Below, piece after piece: positions 20,675 to 33,035 of a stretch of 64,000 bases of DNA. The stretch's first letter is position 1. Each line of letters starts with the position of its first letter. The notes beneath the pieces were generated by a model. It was not told where the DNA came from. It ran no database searches and saw only the letters and a program-made list of their open reading frames with translations. The DNA is from Eucommia ulmoides (Eukaryota; Streptophyta; Magnoliopsida; Garryales; Eucommiaceae), in NCBI GenBank assembly GCA_016647705.1, contig CM028335.1:2108001-2172000 (forward strand). Reading direction: 5' to 3'. The translations under genes and the position numbers were made by a program.

Positions 20675-21470
20675 GGACCAAAATGGAAGATTAAAAAAAT
20701 GAGAGTTTTGGTGGGTTTTATTTTTAGTGGACATTTGTTAATTTAGCCCCTTTTTTTTTTTTTTTTTTCCTAGTGATTTTAATGTAATAATAAGTGAAAA
20801 ATATGGTTGATCCTACTAATGATGGTAATGGATCGAATGAGGTAAGTCCCCCATTCTTCTATAGGTACTATTTAACCTCTCTTTCTTCTTGTATCTTGAC
20901 AATGTGGCTTGAGGAATAAATTGAGGGTTTTTTTTAATTATTATTATATTATCATTATTATTCCTATTAAGGAAAAATTATTTAAATCCTACTCAAGTTG
21001 TTTGCAACTCATCTATTCTCCTCAAATTAAGTCATTGACGGAAAGTTATTAATTCATTTAGATTTATGTGTTGAAAAAAATATATAATTAACTTCTTAAA
21101 AGAAAAAGAGGAGGGTTGTGTTAGTTAGTTGATAGTCAGCGTAAAATTTTGTCAGAATTTTTATGATATGAATTCGAATATATTAAACGTTGGGCCGTTT
21201 CTTACTAGTAACGCGCTATATTTCCACTGCTCGGATGTATTGAGGGAATAGCCTTTGATCGATCACTATGGCGTAAACGGATTCATGTAGTCGACTCTAC
21301 ATAAATTGGACAAAAGTTTAGTTGTTTGTGAAAGAAAAAAAAAATTAAAATTGAGAAATTTAGTTCCAAGAAAAATATGGATTTTTCGGTGAACAGTGCA
21401 CGAAATTAAAAATTTATCACGCGCAGCCAATGCTCAATAGAAATTTTTCTAGAAGTGCAAAATTACTGTC
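20675..21470 (+). other. FAD2 3' flank
   Basis: A T run at 20749-20768 is followed by AATGTAATAATAAG (about 20780) and AATAAATTG (20916), either of which could direct polyadenylation. The rest to 21470 is AT-rich and without features. Confidence 0.45.
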
Positions 21471-22544
21471 AAAAGTTTAAAAGTCATTGTACTATATACA
21501 CTTTACTGCAATTTTTACATAGAAAAATTACATTAATTTTAGACTTCTAGAAAAAGTATTGTACTGAATTGCATGAACTAAAATTTAATTTTTTATCAAT
21601 ATATATATATATATATTTGTTGAGGAATTGGGCCTGGACCGAGTAGTGTAGCCTCTTTAAATCAAAACATACACTAATGGACCTCCAAATTTTAGAAATG
21701 GGCCTCTACCTTTAAATGTTGTTGTGTTAACGGATGACTTAATTGACCAAAAAATGATTAATAATTTTTTGTTTTTTTACAAGATTAAGAAAACTAATTC
21801 GATTATCCAAGTTGGAGAAAGGGAGCTTTCACATATAAAATATCTACATTTGATCTATTTTTAAAATTCAAAACTCCCTACCCAAGAAATAATTGAATAA
21901 TCAACATTGAAAATCGTTTTCACACTTCGATGATTTTGTTGTTTTGATGATCTCTATCTTATTGACCGCAATTTTTATATGTATACTTCACTCTTTAAAA
22001 AAATTTGTTCATAAAGTCCACACGGTACAATAATTTTTTCAAAAATACAAAATTATAGCACTATATGAATCTTTAAATTTTTAATGCATAAAATTTCTGA
22101 AAAAATTATTGTATCGAGTGAGTTCCAAGCAAAAAAATGTATATTTTTTTATTTAATATAGTTTTATTTTATTTTTATGGAATGTTTTTGAAATGGGTAT
22201 AGCATTTGAGATGCAAAATTATTGGTTTAATATTTAATTGAAATTTCTCTTCCCTACTAAATTAGTTGACTTTGATTTAAAATTTGTACGCCAACATTTT
22301 TTTTAATAAATTTTTTGGTATATTTTTTTTTAATAATTAATCATATGAATTTCCGTACTATTTAATTAATGTTAAAAAAAAATGTTGGTATAATTCCTTG
22401 GATGGTGATTTCATCCCCAACCTATTTAACCATGTTGTATTTTATATATTCCTCTTTTGGCTATAAAAATATATATTTAATTTAAAAATTAGGAAAATAA
22501 TGTACACGCTTTTGAATAATCTTATTTTTACTAGTCATTGTTAT

Positions 22545-23330
22545 ATATATATATACTAGTTTTAGACCCGTATATTATGCGGTTTCAGTAAAAAATAATA
22601 TATTTATTTGAATGTTAGACATACGTACAATTGATCTTTTAATTTTATAATTCATATATTTTTGTGAAAATATAGAAAAAATAAATTTTAATTTTAAAAA
22701 ATAAAAATAAAATTACCACAATTTTTTTTTTGTTAATGTCAATTTTTAAAACTATTAATGTCATCACCCATATTTAATTTCAGAAAAAAATAAATAAATT
22801 TCTAAATGGGCTTTTCAAAAGTTTTTATTTTTAAATAATGGTTTTAAAATAATATAATAGGTCTATTTTAATTTTTTAATAGTTTATATTATTTGGTTAA
22901 AAATTGTTGTACTCTTTTGAACAAATAAAATTTAATAAATTTTATACGTAATTAATAGATGAAGAGAGAGAATTTTATTAAATGGTTGGACAAAAAGAAA
23001 ACGAGGAAGAGATAAGTCACATATAATTAATTATAATAAAAACAATCATGAACTATATGAGTAAGTTTCAGTGATGTCCCTTGTCATTTAGAAAACTTAC
23101 AACGATATCCTACGTACTTTAAAATATATCTCCGACACTCCTTTCGTTTGAAGTTAAATATAAAATTACTTATTTGTCCTTGTTACTTTACAATTAAAAA
23201 TTCAGTTAAAACTATCTAACAAAAAAATTACTCTTATAACTCTTTGAAAAGAATTACAATTTTGAACAAATTTAATTTTTTTTATTTAAATTTTGTTTAC
23301 GTAATACATTTTTCAATTCTAATTTTTCTT
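22545..23330. other. Unit-1-specific middle, possibly Helitron-derived
   Basis: This stretch is absent from unit 2. It opens with (TA)n and CTAGTTTTAGACCCGTATATT, like the ACTAG..TTAGACCCGT(A/G) starts of plant Helitrons. I could not find a convincing CTRR hairpin end. AT-rich, no coding frame. Confidence 0.3.
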
Positions 23331-24533
23331 TTACTAACCAAAACACGATAATTTATAGTGTCGTTCTTTTATATCATTCTAACCAAACAACATAAAAAAA
23401 AAAAAAAAATTCCTTACATAATGGATAACTTTCAAGTACTTCAAATCTGTTTCTCTATCGTTACCCCTCTTGGCCAGAAAAGCGGCACAACTATTTCATT
23501 TTATTGGGGTGAATTGCAGCTCATAGTTGTTTGACTTTAAAAAAGATTTTATATTCTTCACCTAAGGTTTGCAGCGATGAGTTTCAGGACAGTCTTCCAA
23601 GATAAGAAAAATAGTTTCCGCCGAATCTGTCTTGATAGAAACCCTCAAGCAATCTCCTCCAGCAACACCGCAATATGAATGCTTCCGACCTTTGCTTCCA
23701 AACTGGTGCATAAAGAGAGTTTTTCATGATATCCTATTAATCGAGTTCTTTGTTCATATCTCAAAAGTTCAAAAGTCATGGTACTCTATACAAATTGTTG
23801 CAATTTTTACATAGAAAAATTACATCAACTTTAGACTTCTGGAAAAAGTATTGTATTGAACTGGATGACCTAAAATTTAATTTTTTTAGCAAAAAATTTC
23901 CAAAAAAAAAAAAATATATGTTGAGGAATTGGGCCTGGACCAAGTAGTGTAGCCCCTTTAAATCAAAACATACACTAATGGACCTCCAAATTTTAGGCAT
24001 GGGCCTCTACCTTTAAATCTTGTTGTATTAACGGATGACTTAATTGACCAAAAAATTATTAATAAATTTTTGTTTTTTTACAAGATTAAGAAAACTAATT
24101 CGATTATCCAAGTTGGAGAAAGGGAGCTTTCACATATAAAATATCTACATTTGATCTATTTTTAAAATTCAAAACTCCCTACCCAAGAAATAATTGAATA
24201 ATCAACATTGAAAATCGTTTTCACACTTAGATGGTTTTGTTGTTTTGATGATCTCTATCTTATTGACCATAATTTTTATATGTATACTTCACTCTTTAAA
24301 AAAAATTATATGTATACTTCATTCTTTAAAAAAATTTATTTATATAGTTCACACGGTATAATAATTTTTTTAAAAGTACAAAATTACAGCACTATATGAA
24401 TCTTTAAATTTTTAATGCATAAAACTTTTGAAAAATTTATTGTATCGAGTAGGTTGAATTTCAAGAAAAAAAAAAGTACATTTTTTTATTTAATATAGTT
24501 TTATTTTATTTTTATGTAATGTTTTTGAAATGG

Positions 24534-24755
24534 TTAATTACACTTTACCTTCCTATGGTTTGACCAATTTGCATTTTATCCTCTATAGTTTGAAAATCGC
24601 CACTTATCCTCCCTGTGGTCAGATTTTCAAACCACTTAACTCCTGATATAGGGGAAGTAAGTGCACCAAATATTTAACCACGTGGGAGTAAGTGACGATT
24701 TTCAAACCACAGGAGAAAATAAAAATTGGCCAAACCAGGGTATAAAGTATAATTA
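24534..24755. mobile_element. 222-bp MITE inserted in unit 2, empty site in unit 1
   Basis: Ends are inverted repeats: TAATTACACTTTACC on the left and GGTATAAAGTATAATTA on the right. Inner matches include GTTTGACCAATTTGCATTTT against AAAATAAAAATTGGCCAAAC. It is flanked by ATGG (or AATGG) on both sides (24530-24533, 24756-24759). The same site in unit 1 (about 22190) reads GAAATGGGTATAG without the element, an exact pre-insertion allele. Confidence 0.9.
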
Positions 24756-25164
24756 ATGGGTATAGCATTTGAGATGCAAAATTATTGATTTAATATTTAA
24801 ATGAAATTTCTCTTCCCTACTAAATTAGTTGACTTTGATTTAAAATTTGAACGCCAACATTTTTTTTAATAATTGTTTTTGGTATATTTTTTTTAATAAT
24901 TAATCATATGAATTGCCGTACTGTTTAATTAGTGTTTAAAAAATGATGTTGGTATAATTCCTTATTGTATTAATTTCCATGTTGCATTTTATATATTCCT
25001 CTTTTGGCTATAAAAATATATATTTAATTTAAAAATTAGGAAAATAATGTGCACACTTTTGAATAATCTTATTTTTACTAGTCAATGTTATAGAATGAAC
25101 TAGGAAAAGTAGTGGGATATATATATGTTGATAATTTTCTTTTCTTTTTTTTTTCTTTTTTTTT

Positions 25165-25345
25165 TTATATGCTCATGACCATCCTTACCTACTCAGGGTG
25201 AAAGACTAAATCGTTGAGAGTTCGTGGTTGTCCCTCCCAACAAATATTTTTCCACATGTTCGAACTCTTAACCTTACAGAAGTCTCTCAACTGTTTTAAC
25301 TCAAGTATATCTTGTTACTTGAATTACAGTTGGTATAAAATTAAT
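25165..25345 (-). mobile_element. tRNA-derived SINE, minus strand
   Basis: The reverse complement reads AGTTGAGAGACTTCTGTAAGG, then a box B-like GAGTTCGAAC, then TATTTGTTGGGAGGGACAACC. This is the family of 14313-14498 and 45718-45850. The T-rich run at 25139-25166 is its poly-A tail seen from the other strand. It lies in the unit 2 middle and is not in unit 1, so it is younger than the 2.3-kb duplication or was lost from unit 1. Confidence 0.8.
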
Positions 25346-26089
25346 AATTCTAATGCTATGAAAGTGTCTTTTTTTTTTTGGGCGAAACAATTATGGATAT
25401 AGGAAAAAAAATCTATTTGGTTGGAGGGAAAATGGGAAGAAAAGAAAAATAAGAAGGAAAAAGCATAATTTTATATTTAAATTTTTATCCCCACCAATTC
25501 GAGAGGAAAGTGAAAAAAACCGATAGAGAGTTTCTCAAAAACTAAATTATAATTATGCTCTTGATACTATAATTTTTAATTTATTTTTTTTAATATATAA
25601 AGGTAAAATAGCAAATTAGTTAAAAAAAAATCTCTTATTTTTGTTTATTAACCAAAACATGATAATTTATAGTCTCGTTCTTTTATATCATTCTAACCAA
25701 ATAACACTAAAAATAATAATTTTCTTTTCATAATGGATAATTTTCCAAACACTTCAAATCCGCTTCTCTATTGTTGACCCCTCTTGGCCAGAAAATCGGC
25801 ACAACTATCTCTTTTTCTTGGGGTGAATTGCAGCTCATAGTTGTTTGACTTGAAAAAAAAAAAAAATATGTTCTCCACCCAAAATTTATAGTGATGAGTT
25901 TCAGGACAGTCTTCCAAGATAAAAAAATGGCTTCCGCTGAATCTGTCTTGACAGAAACCCTCAAGCAATCTCCTCCAGCAACACCGCAATATGAATGATG
26001 CTTCCGACTCTTGCTTCCAAACTGGAGCATGAAGGGAGTTTTTCATAGTATCCTATTAATCGAGTTCCTTGTTCATCTCTCAACGAACC

Positions 26090-27480
26090 TCCTATTCCTC
26101 TTTTTTTTTAGGTTTTCCTCGTACTTCCGTCAGTGTTCATTTGATAAATAAAAATAAAAATAGTATATAGTATTTCCATTTGATAAATAAAAATTATTTA
26201 CCTAACCTTTTAACATATTGTGTAAGTAATGACACCTAGTGACACAATGAAGATAGTGTGGAAGATATTTTTTTTGTAAGCATAGTCATTACACGTGCTA
26301 AGAAAACCTATTTTCAACTTCCACACGCAAAGAACAGTTAAAACTGGCTTGACTTGCTATGTCAAAGTCTTGCTCATCCTCATCCTTTTAGAGAGAGGAG
26401 AGAGAAAATTGTTGTAATTTTGGTTCAATGTATTTTCATATTATATTATATATATATATATACACACACATATATGTATATAACTAGAGTTAGAAGCACA
26501 CTTAGTTAGATATAATAAAAGGTCAATTGAGTTGACGGGGTGGTGTTGGCGGCGGTAACGATGGCACGGGAGGGGGCTAATTTGCAAAAAATGAGAGAGA
26601 GGGGGCTTGTCGGATTGGAAGAAAGCGGCTAAAACCCTAATTCCCTAAACATATTTTTCGTTCTCATTGAACGGTACAAAATATAAATTGGTTTATCTTT
26701 TGATTAATTATAGAGACAACTAGGGTTGAAATCCGAAGAGTAACATTTAATTTTAGTATTTTTGTGTAATTTAGGTATGGCATTAGACTACTTGTACAAT
26801 GATGTCTTTTGTTATTGTTAAATAGGTTAATTGCTTTTTATACCCCCCTAGTTTCATTTTATTTAATTTTGTTCCTTCCACATTAAAATCTAACATTTTA
26901 CCCTCTTCTACTTATAATAAATTAAAATCTATTTTTTTTTTTTGTTTAACATAACAAAATATGTTAAAAAATTGGTAAAACTAAAATATTAAAATGAATT
27001 TTAGATCTAGCAATATTGTGTGTGCTTAACTAGATCCCCTTTGTAATATTTTTAAAAGATGAAATTACTAGACAAGTCTCTCCACAAATTGTAGTCAATC
27101 TCTATTAATGCTCCGGATTTCATGAGATCATGGGATTAATGGATCGTTTTCTTAAGGATAACCGATCTTTTCATAAATGTAACAGTCAATTGTGACAGCT
27201 CCCAAGCTCGAACTATGGCCCGAGCTCGTACACCTTAGACCCTCCTCAAGGACGGGACTTTAGGCATAGCGGGAAGAGATGTTCACTCAGAATATATTTA
27301 TTCGGATCATCATGAGTTTGGTTGTCTCCTCGGTACCGGGTAGTATCCTCAGTTACCTGGATTTAATCTGCATGCAGGCAACACAAAATTACTTTTCCAC
27401 GTGTCTATTTAATTTGTGACAATCAAAATTTAAATACTAAAAAAGAAAATTTATTTTAATTGCCCAAAATATCATTATTA
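26090..27480. other. Intergenic stretch
   Basis: Holds a (TA)n/(CA)n patch (26447-26478), a short G-rich piece (26535-26610) and a mixed-composition piece at 27190-27390 opening TGTGACAGCTCCCAAGCTCG that may be an LTR fragment. No gene is recognised. Confidence 0.4.
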
Positions 27481-27489
27481 GTCAAGTTT

Positions 27490-27870
27490 TATGAACATAA
27501 TATCCAGAGATGAACAAATGCCGGCGCACGTTAGCAGAAATTTGTATATTCCAGCTAGATTGCCAGCCGTGCACACCAACCCCACTCCTCCCAGACATTG
27601 GACTCACGTCGTCAAAATACAAGTCAAGCCGGTTCCCCCCCTCTGTTTGGGTTGGCTCCCGCTAAGGAACGCCATGATGCGCAGCGTGCGCCATATGGCA
27701 CCATGAACTTAAAACTTGGGCTTTTCGGGCCGGCCCGAAATATAAAGGTCCAGGACGAAGTCCGGCAGATGACGTCACGCCGGAAGATGACGTGAGGGGC
27801 ACAGATCACGTTGAAGATACGCATCATCTGCCTTTCACGTGCAAATCTGACGGTTATTATCTTTTTTTCC
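27490..27870. other. GC-richer island with long palindrome
   Basis: About half G+C against ~25-30% around it. It has an 18-bp perfect palindrome TTTCGGGCCGGCCCGAAA (27723-27740) and two TGACGT(C/G)A-type motifs (about 27769 and 27787). Short frames exist on both strands, but none resembles a known protein. It could be a decayed promoter or a transposon piece. Confidence 0.4.
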
Positions 27871-27879
27871 GCACGGATG

Positions 27880-28697
27880 ATACTCTTCGTACACGCAAAC
27901 ATACATACATGTATGCAGTTCCGCTCCGGTCCGATTTTATATAAAATCAAAATCATTAGACGTATATCAAACCAAAATCAAAATCAAAATAAAAAATCAT
28001 TGATTTTTATTAAACGACTTTAAAATAGAACTATTTAAATTTTAAAAAAATTGGAGAAAACTCTACTTTTACCATTAAAATTAAAATGGACAATTACATA
28101 CAAGCCCATATTGAGAAAACACCACCTATATATTTATTATTTAAAATAAACTCAAATATATATTCACTCACTACATCAATTCCAACATAATAAATGGAAA
28201 GATGCAAATGTTATTATCCAGCAACAATATTAATAATAACATAATGAAGGGAGATATGCAGACATTATTGTACAACAATAATATCAACATCAACATAATG
28301 AATGAGAGATGTAAATATTACTGTACAGTAAATAATTATCGTATACCAATTGAATTTTTCTCTAAATTTAAATAACTACATGGGTATAAGAATAAATTAG
28401 GAATGGGCCTTGTGCCCCTGATAAAATACCCTGAAATTTATATAAAACCAAAAGGAAAATCAAAACCGCGAAACTGTAAAATTATTTAAAAAATTTTAAT
28501 TTTATAAAAAAATAAAACCAAAACTACGAAATCACATACCATTATTTTTTATATATAAAAAAACATAATTAAAACATAAAACACAAATTCCAAAAAAAAA
28601 AAAAATCAACCACAAAACTATTAATTGTTATAATAAACATTTCTAACCATAATTAAAATACAACGATGATTAAAATAAATAAGTGTAACCATAATTG

Positions 28698-28759
<62 letters not shown>

Positions 28760-29620
28760 GGGTTAAACTATAAATTTATAAAAAGTGAGAGTATATATAT
28801 CATAAAAATATATAAAAAAATATCGGTTTCGCGATTCAGTTTTGTGATTTGGTTTCGCAATTCGATTTCGCGGTTACTATTTCAAAATCAAAACCACTTC
28901 GATTACTAATTTGAAAATCAAAACTGTAACCAAATCATGTAGTTAATTTTAAAATCGGATCATTTGATTTAGTTTATCTCGATTATCCGTCGGTTAGTTG
29001 TTTTTTGCCATCCCTATTCCCTACATACATGCATGCGTATATACATAACATACATGGCTCTCTCTCTCTCTCTAACACGTGTAGTGTATCTGTTTAGTAC
29101 AAACACAAAGATACCTCTGCCGGCAATCATGCTTTCCGCACCCCAGCAAATAATTAACGTTGTTTTTTTGCCTTGTCTGTAAAGGAACTGTTTGGTTACA
29201 AGGATAAAAATATAGAGGAAATAATAAAAAAGAAAAAATATATTTAAAAAAAATAAAAAATTATGTTGTTTAATTGAAGGAAGGTAAAAAGAGGAAATTT
29301 AAAAAATAATATATATATATATTGTTAGCAAAAAAAAATTAAAAAAAATTATTTACTTATCTAATTTGTTATTTTATCTTCATATATAATCAAGGGTATA
29401 ATTGTAATGTTTTTATATTTTTTTTAAAAAACACTCAATTTTTCTATATTTCTTCCTGAATTGGTTGGGGTAAAAAAATTATTTAGGGAATTGTACTTTT
29501 TCTTTCTTTCTTTTTCTCTAATTTTTCATACCAAACAAGTTTTTTTTTTTTTTTTCTACATTTTTCATTCTATTTTATTGTGAAATTTTATCCATCATTT
29601 TTTTTCACTAAAACAAAACA
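27880..29620. other. AT-rich stretch with (TA)n tract
   Basis: Contains a dinucleotide (TA)n tract at 28703-28756. CAAAACCGAAACC-like phrases at 28440-28530 and 28825-28960 form a loose inverted pair (GGTTTCGCGATT against AAACCGCGAAAC), probably ends of an old foldback repeat. No gene is recognised. Confidence 0.45.
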
Positions 29621-29624
29621 CTAA

Positions 29625-30806
29625 GGACATGTTTGATAATCACTTAAAAATTAAGTGCTAAAAATTTAAGAAGGTTATTTGATAACATTAAATTTTAAAT
29701 ACTGAAAATTTAAGTGTTGATTTTTATTTTTATTTTGTTTGATAATTATAAAATTTAAATGCTAAAAATTGTTTAAATACATAACTACACTTGAATCAAG
29801 ATTTTAAAAAAAAAAAAAAATTGAACTAGAAATTGTTGACAATCAACCAAATCGATGAAACAGGTAAAACATATAACCCATTAAGCATCAATATCAACAG
29901 ATTTCAGCAATGTCAACAGAACTTCGAAAAAATAGTTATGAAATTACACATAACATAGATCAATCAAAAGAAGATGAAGAAGAAACAGTGCCTCATTGGA
30001 AGCGATAATATTTCTCACAATCTTGACATAATGAACAAATTTCTCAACAAATCTCTACGCAATCGGAGCTCGCAATCTCAGATCGAACACAAAATTGGCC
30101 TCGCAACGAAGCAATCAAACAAAATGACGATCTCCCGACTTCCTGTTCTTCTCCGGCCCAAACAAAACCTAATCCAAGATTTGAATCGTTAATCGGCGAA
30201 TATCTTCTTATTTGAACATTTCTGAAATTTAAATCGTCAATCATCGAAATCGTTTCGTCTCACCAAATTGAATTAATCTTTGAAATTCGAAAGTGAAAAT
30301 CGAATCAAATCGCTTTGTCTCAAACCAGCAAATCGAATCGGCTTCTCGCTTCATCTCGGAGTTGTTCCCGAGTGATCCGTTTCATGTTCGGGTGGTAGCG
30401 AAGGCTGATGTCGATAATACGGCTATCGTCGTACAATTCTCGCCAAATAGGTTGGAGATCGCCACTAACGTCGTACCATCCTCGCCATCTCTTCGCACTC
30501 GCCGCCACCAATTTTCTCTGCTCTCTCTTCTCTGAACAAAATGAAACAATTAAGAGCAGTGAGAAACCCTATATCCCTAAGGACAAAATTGTCAAAACAT
30601 AATTTTTTTAAATTTGAAATTGCCGAGCGCATTCTAAAAAAAAAAAATAAGTAAGAGGGACTTTACTGAATTTTTAACTTAATACTTCATAAGCTAACTT
30701 AGTTAATTAAATAATTTTAATTAAATTTGTCAAACACACTTAATCAATTAAGTGCTTAATCTAATCAGTTTTAAGTATTTTTTTATTATTATTAATAAAT
30801 ATGCCC
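29625..30806. mobile_element. Foldback element, 1.2 kb, with gene-like interior
   Basis: Left end GGACATGTTTGATAATCACTT; right end, read inward on the minus strand, GGGCATATTTATTAATAATAA. Both are followed by TTAAGTGCTTAAT-like inner repeats. The interior at 30000-30540 is less AT-rich and partly open on both strands (30293-30535 plus, 30320-30511 minus), but no known domain is visible. No clear TSD was found. A non-autonomous DNA element, possibly with captured host sequence, is my best reading. Confidence 0.5.
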
Positions 30807-30809
30807 TAA

Positions 30810-33030
30810 ATGTCTTTGTTGTCGATGATGCCCTAATTTCGAGATCATAGTAAAAGGTGAGGTGACTCCTAATTCTTAGCTATTTTCATTGGTAACTGCA
30901 GGAATTCTTAAAACCAGGAGTTTAAATCACAAAATATAAATTTCGGCGTGATAATAAGTATTTGAGATATAATTTTTGTTTCGAATGTTTTTGAACTTAT
31001 AACAATCCTCTCACGTCCTAAATCTTTATAGATATTTGTTTGACAGAAAAAAATGACGAGAGAATGCTTAATAACGACTTGTAACGAATATGTTGAAAAA
31101 TTCTCTAGCCGTTTAGAAGGGAACATGTCCCAAAAATAAAGCTTCATTTGCGGACATGAATTGCGTGATCTTTTGATATGAATGTTTCTAACGGGTCGGA
31201 TCCCTATTCCGGATTCGACCTATTTTTAATCCACGGACAAGAATTCGAACCATTTTATTATTTAATATTAATGAAAATTCCTTAAGAATTAGACAAATAC
31301 TAAATTGGCCCTTAATCTTTTGAATTGTTGAAATAAAACCCCTAAAGTTTTTAAAATGTATTAAGTATGTGCATCTTTCAATTTAACCTTCCCTTTACTT
31401 CTTTATTTCTTCTTTTAGTGGAATAAGTGTTCAATTTTATATAATCTCATACACGCCCTCTTATGGTGAAATCAAAAAGCGTGCGAAAATTATATCTATA
31501 CGTCGCGTTGAAAGTAGAGATTTTTAAAGCGAGAGTGAAGGAGAATTGGGCATTTATCTCCAACCATACGGTTTTGTGTGTGCAACAATTGATACGTGAT
31601 ATATAATTAAAAGGTGTTAATCTGGGTGTTGAAGAGAAGTGCTCTCTTTCTTTGCCAGTCAGGTTCTGACTCTTTTCGAAAGTACTTCATAAATTAAATT
31701 TTGAATTTAATCCTAAATGCACCAAGCTGATTTGGGGGAGTACATTCTTAAGATCGTCCGGGGAGGTAATTAGTCGAGATGTTCGTATACACATTTTACT
31801 TTAAAACAAAAAAAATAAAAAAATAAAAAAATATATACATATGGGTTAATTGACTTTTATCACGCTTGATGTTTAGTTTAATTTCATTTTAATCTCTGTA
31901 CTTTAAAAACCTAAACCTCATCCCCTTCTATTATGGACGAAAGGGAGAAACTCATATTGTATTCAAAAATAAATATATAAAATGATTTTATTTTATTTAT
32001 TTAAATTTGATATTCAATGGTAATAAAAAAAACAAAAAAAAAAGTAATATTTTCCTCCGTGGTTCTTTTTCTCTATTTCTCTTTTTTTTTTTTTTTCTCT
32101 TTTTTTATTAAAGACAAAAGAAAATTAATATAAAGATGATTTTGTCTATTTTTTGTAAAGGATATTTCATTTCACAATTTTTTTAACATATTCCGTTAAC
32201 TTACACAAAAAAATTAATTTTCTAATTTATTATAAGTAGAATGGGTAAAAATGTAAATTTATAGTAAAGAGAAAAAAAAAGTACAAATATATATATATAT
32301 AATTCCCAAATTACCCTTTTCACACTGACTAAGAAGTTGCATACATAACTGCCAACATGTTCCCACGTGGGACCACACTCTCCTCCCTTCTATGGTGGGG
32401 ACCAATAATCATTACATAAAATATCTAAATAAATAAATTTAAATTCAAATCTAAGACATTTTTAAAACGTTGGATCAATTTTAAATCCAATGATTGATAT
32501 CAAACATAATTGTAATAATTCATAAAAAAATATTCACTCTCCCACTTTTAAAAATAATTAAAAAAATATATTTTCTATTTGTATTTAATTAGTAATTTTT
32601 TATTATTTACTATTTTTTACAGTTATAAATTAAAAAAATCAATAGGCACGAGAAATCCCTAATTATATAATAAATCAGTATATTGATTTTCTATCCAGAT
32701 TTATACGATGTTATTTTTTATTTTGTTAATAAATGTATTTGACAATTGACAATTGACAAATGGAGTGGATTAAGAAATAATTATTTTATTTTATTTTATT
32801 TTAAAAAAAAAAAAATCTGAAGAGATAATGAATTAATGAGTGGCTAAAGGGTAAGAGACCAAATGATAGATTATAAGTATTTAATATTAGCAAGTTGGCA
32901 ACATGTTTCTTGCTCATTCAAGGGGGCTTAATCTTCTCAATTTTCTTATTTATTTATTAATGAAGGATTGAAGAGACATGACCTCTCACTAACCCACACA
33001 TTAATTTGATTTTTGTCTACCAAATTTGTT
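30810..33030. other. AT-rich stretch without gene
   Basis: Long A or T runs (31800-31830, 32030-32045, 32080-32105) and scattered stops. A TATA-rich patch lies at 32288-32302. Nothing coding is recognised. Confidence 0.5.
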
Positions 33031-33035
33031 ATAAT

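Larger units (their letters stand above)
21471..26085. repeat. Tandem duplication of a 2.3-kb non-coding unit
   Basis: Unit 1 is 21471-23762 and unit 2 is 23763 to about 26085. The front third (TTGAGGAATTGGGCCTGGACC at 21621 and 23922, through the segment near 22540/25085) and the last ~430 bases (TCTTGGCCAGAAAA onward at 23467/25783) align closely. The middles differ because each unit took different insertions. The unit 1 middle has TACTAGTTTTAGACCCGTAT at 22553, which resembles a Helitron 5' end. The unit 2 middle has a SINE. A minus-strand frame in the last part is open for ~90 codons in unit 2 only and matches nothing I know. Confidence 0.85.

Noticed and set aside
19471..20734. Other frames across the FAD2 coding region, including a 229-codon Pro/Thr/Ser-rich one
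   Set aside because: Shadows produced by the C-rich third positions of FAD2.
25728..26046. Minus-strand frames of 92-100 codons in unit 2 of the 2.3-kb duplication
   Set aside because: The frame is not kept intact in unit 1 and shows no domain. A captured gene fragment is possible, but I cannot support a gene.
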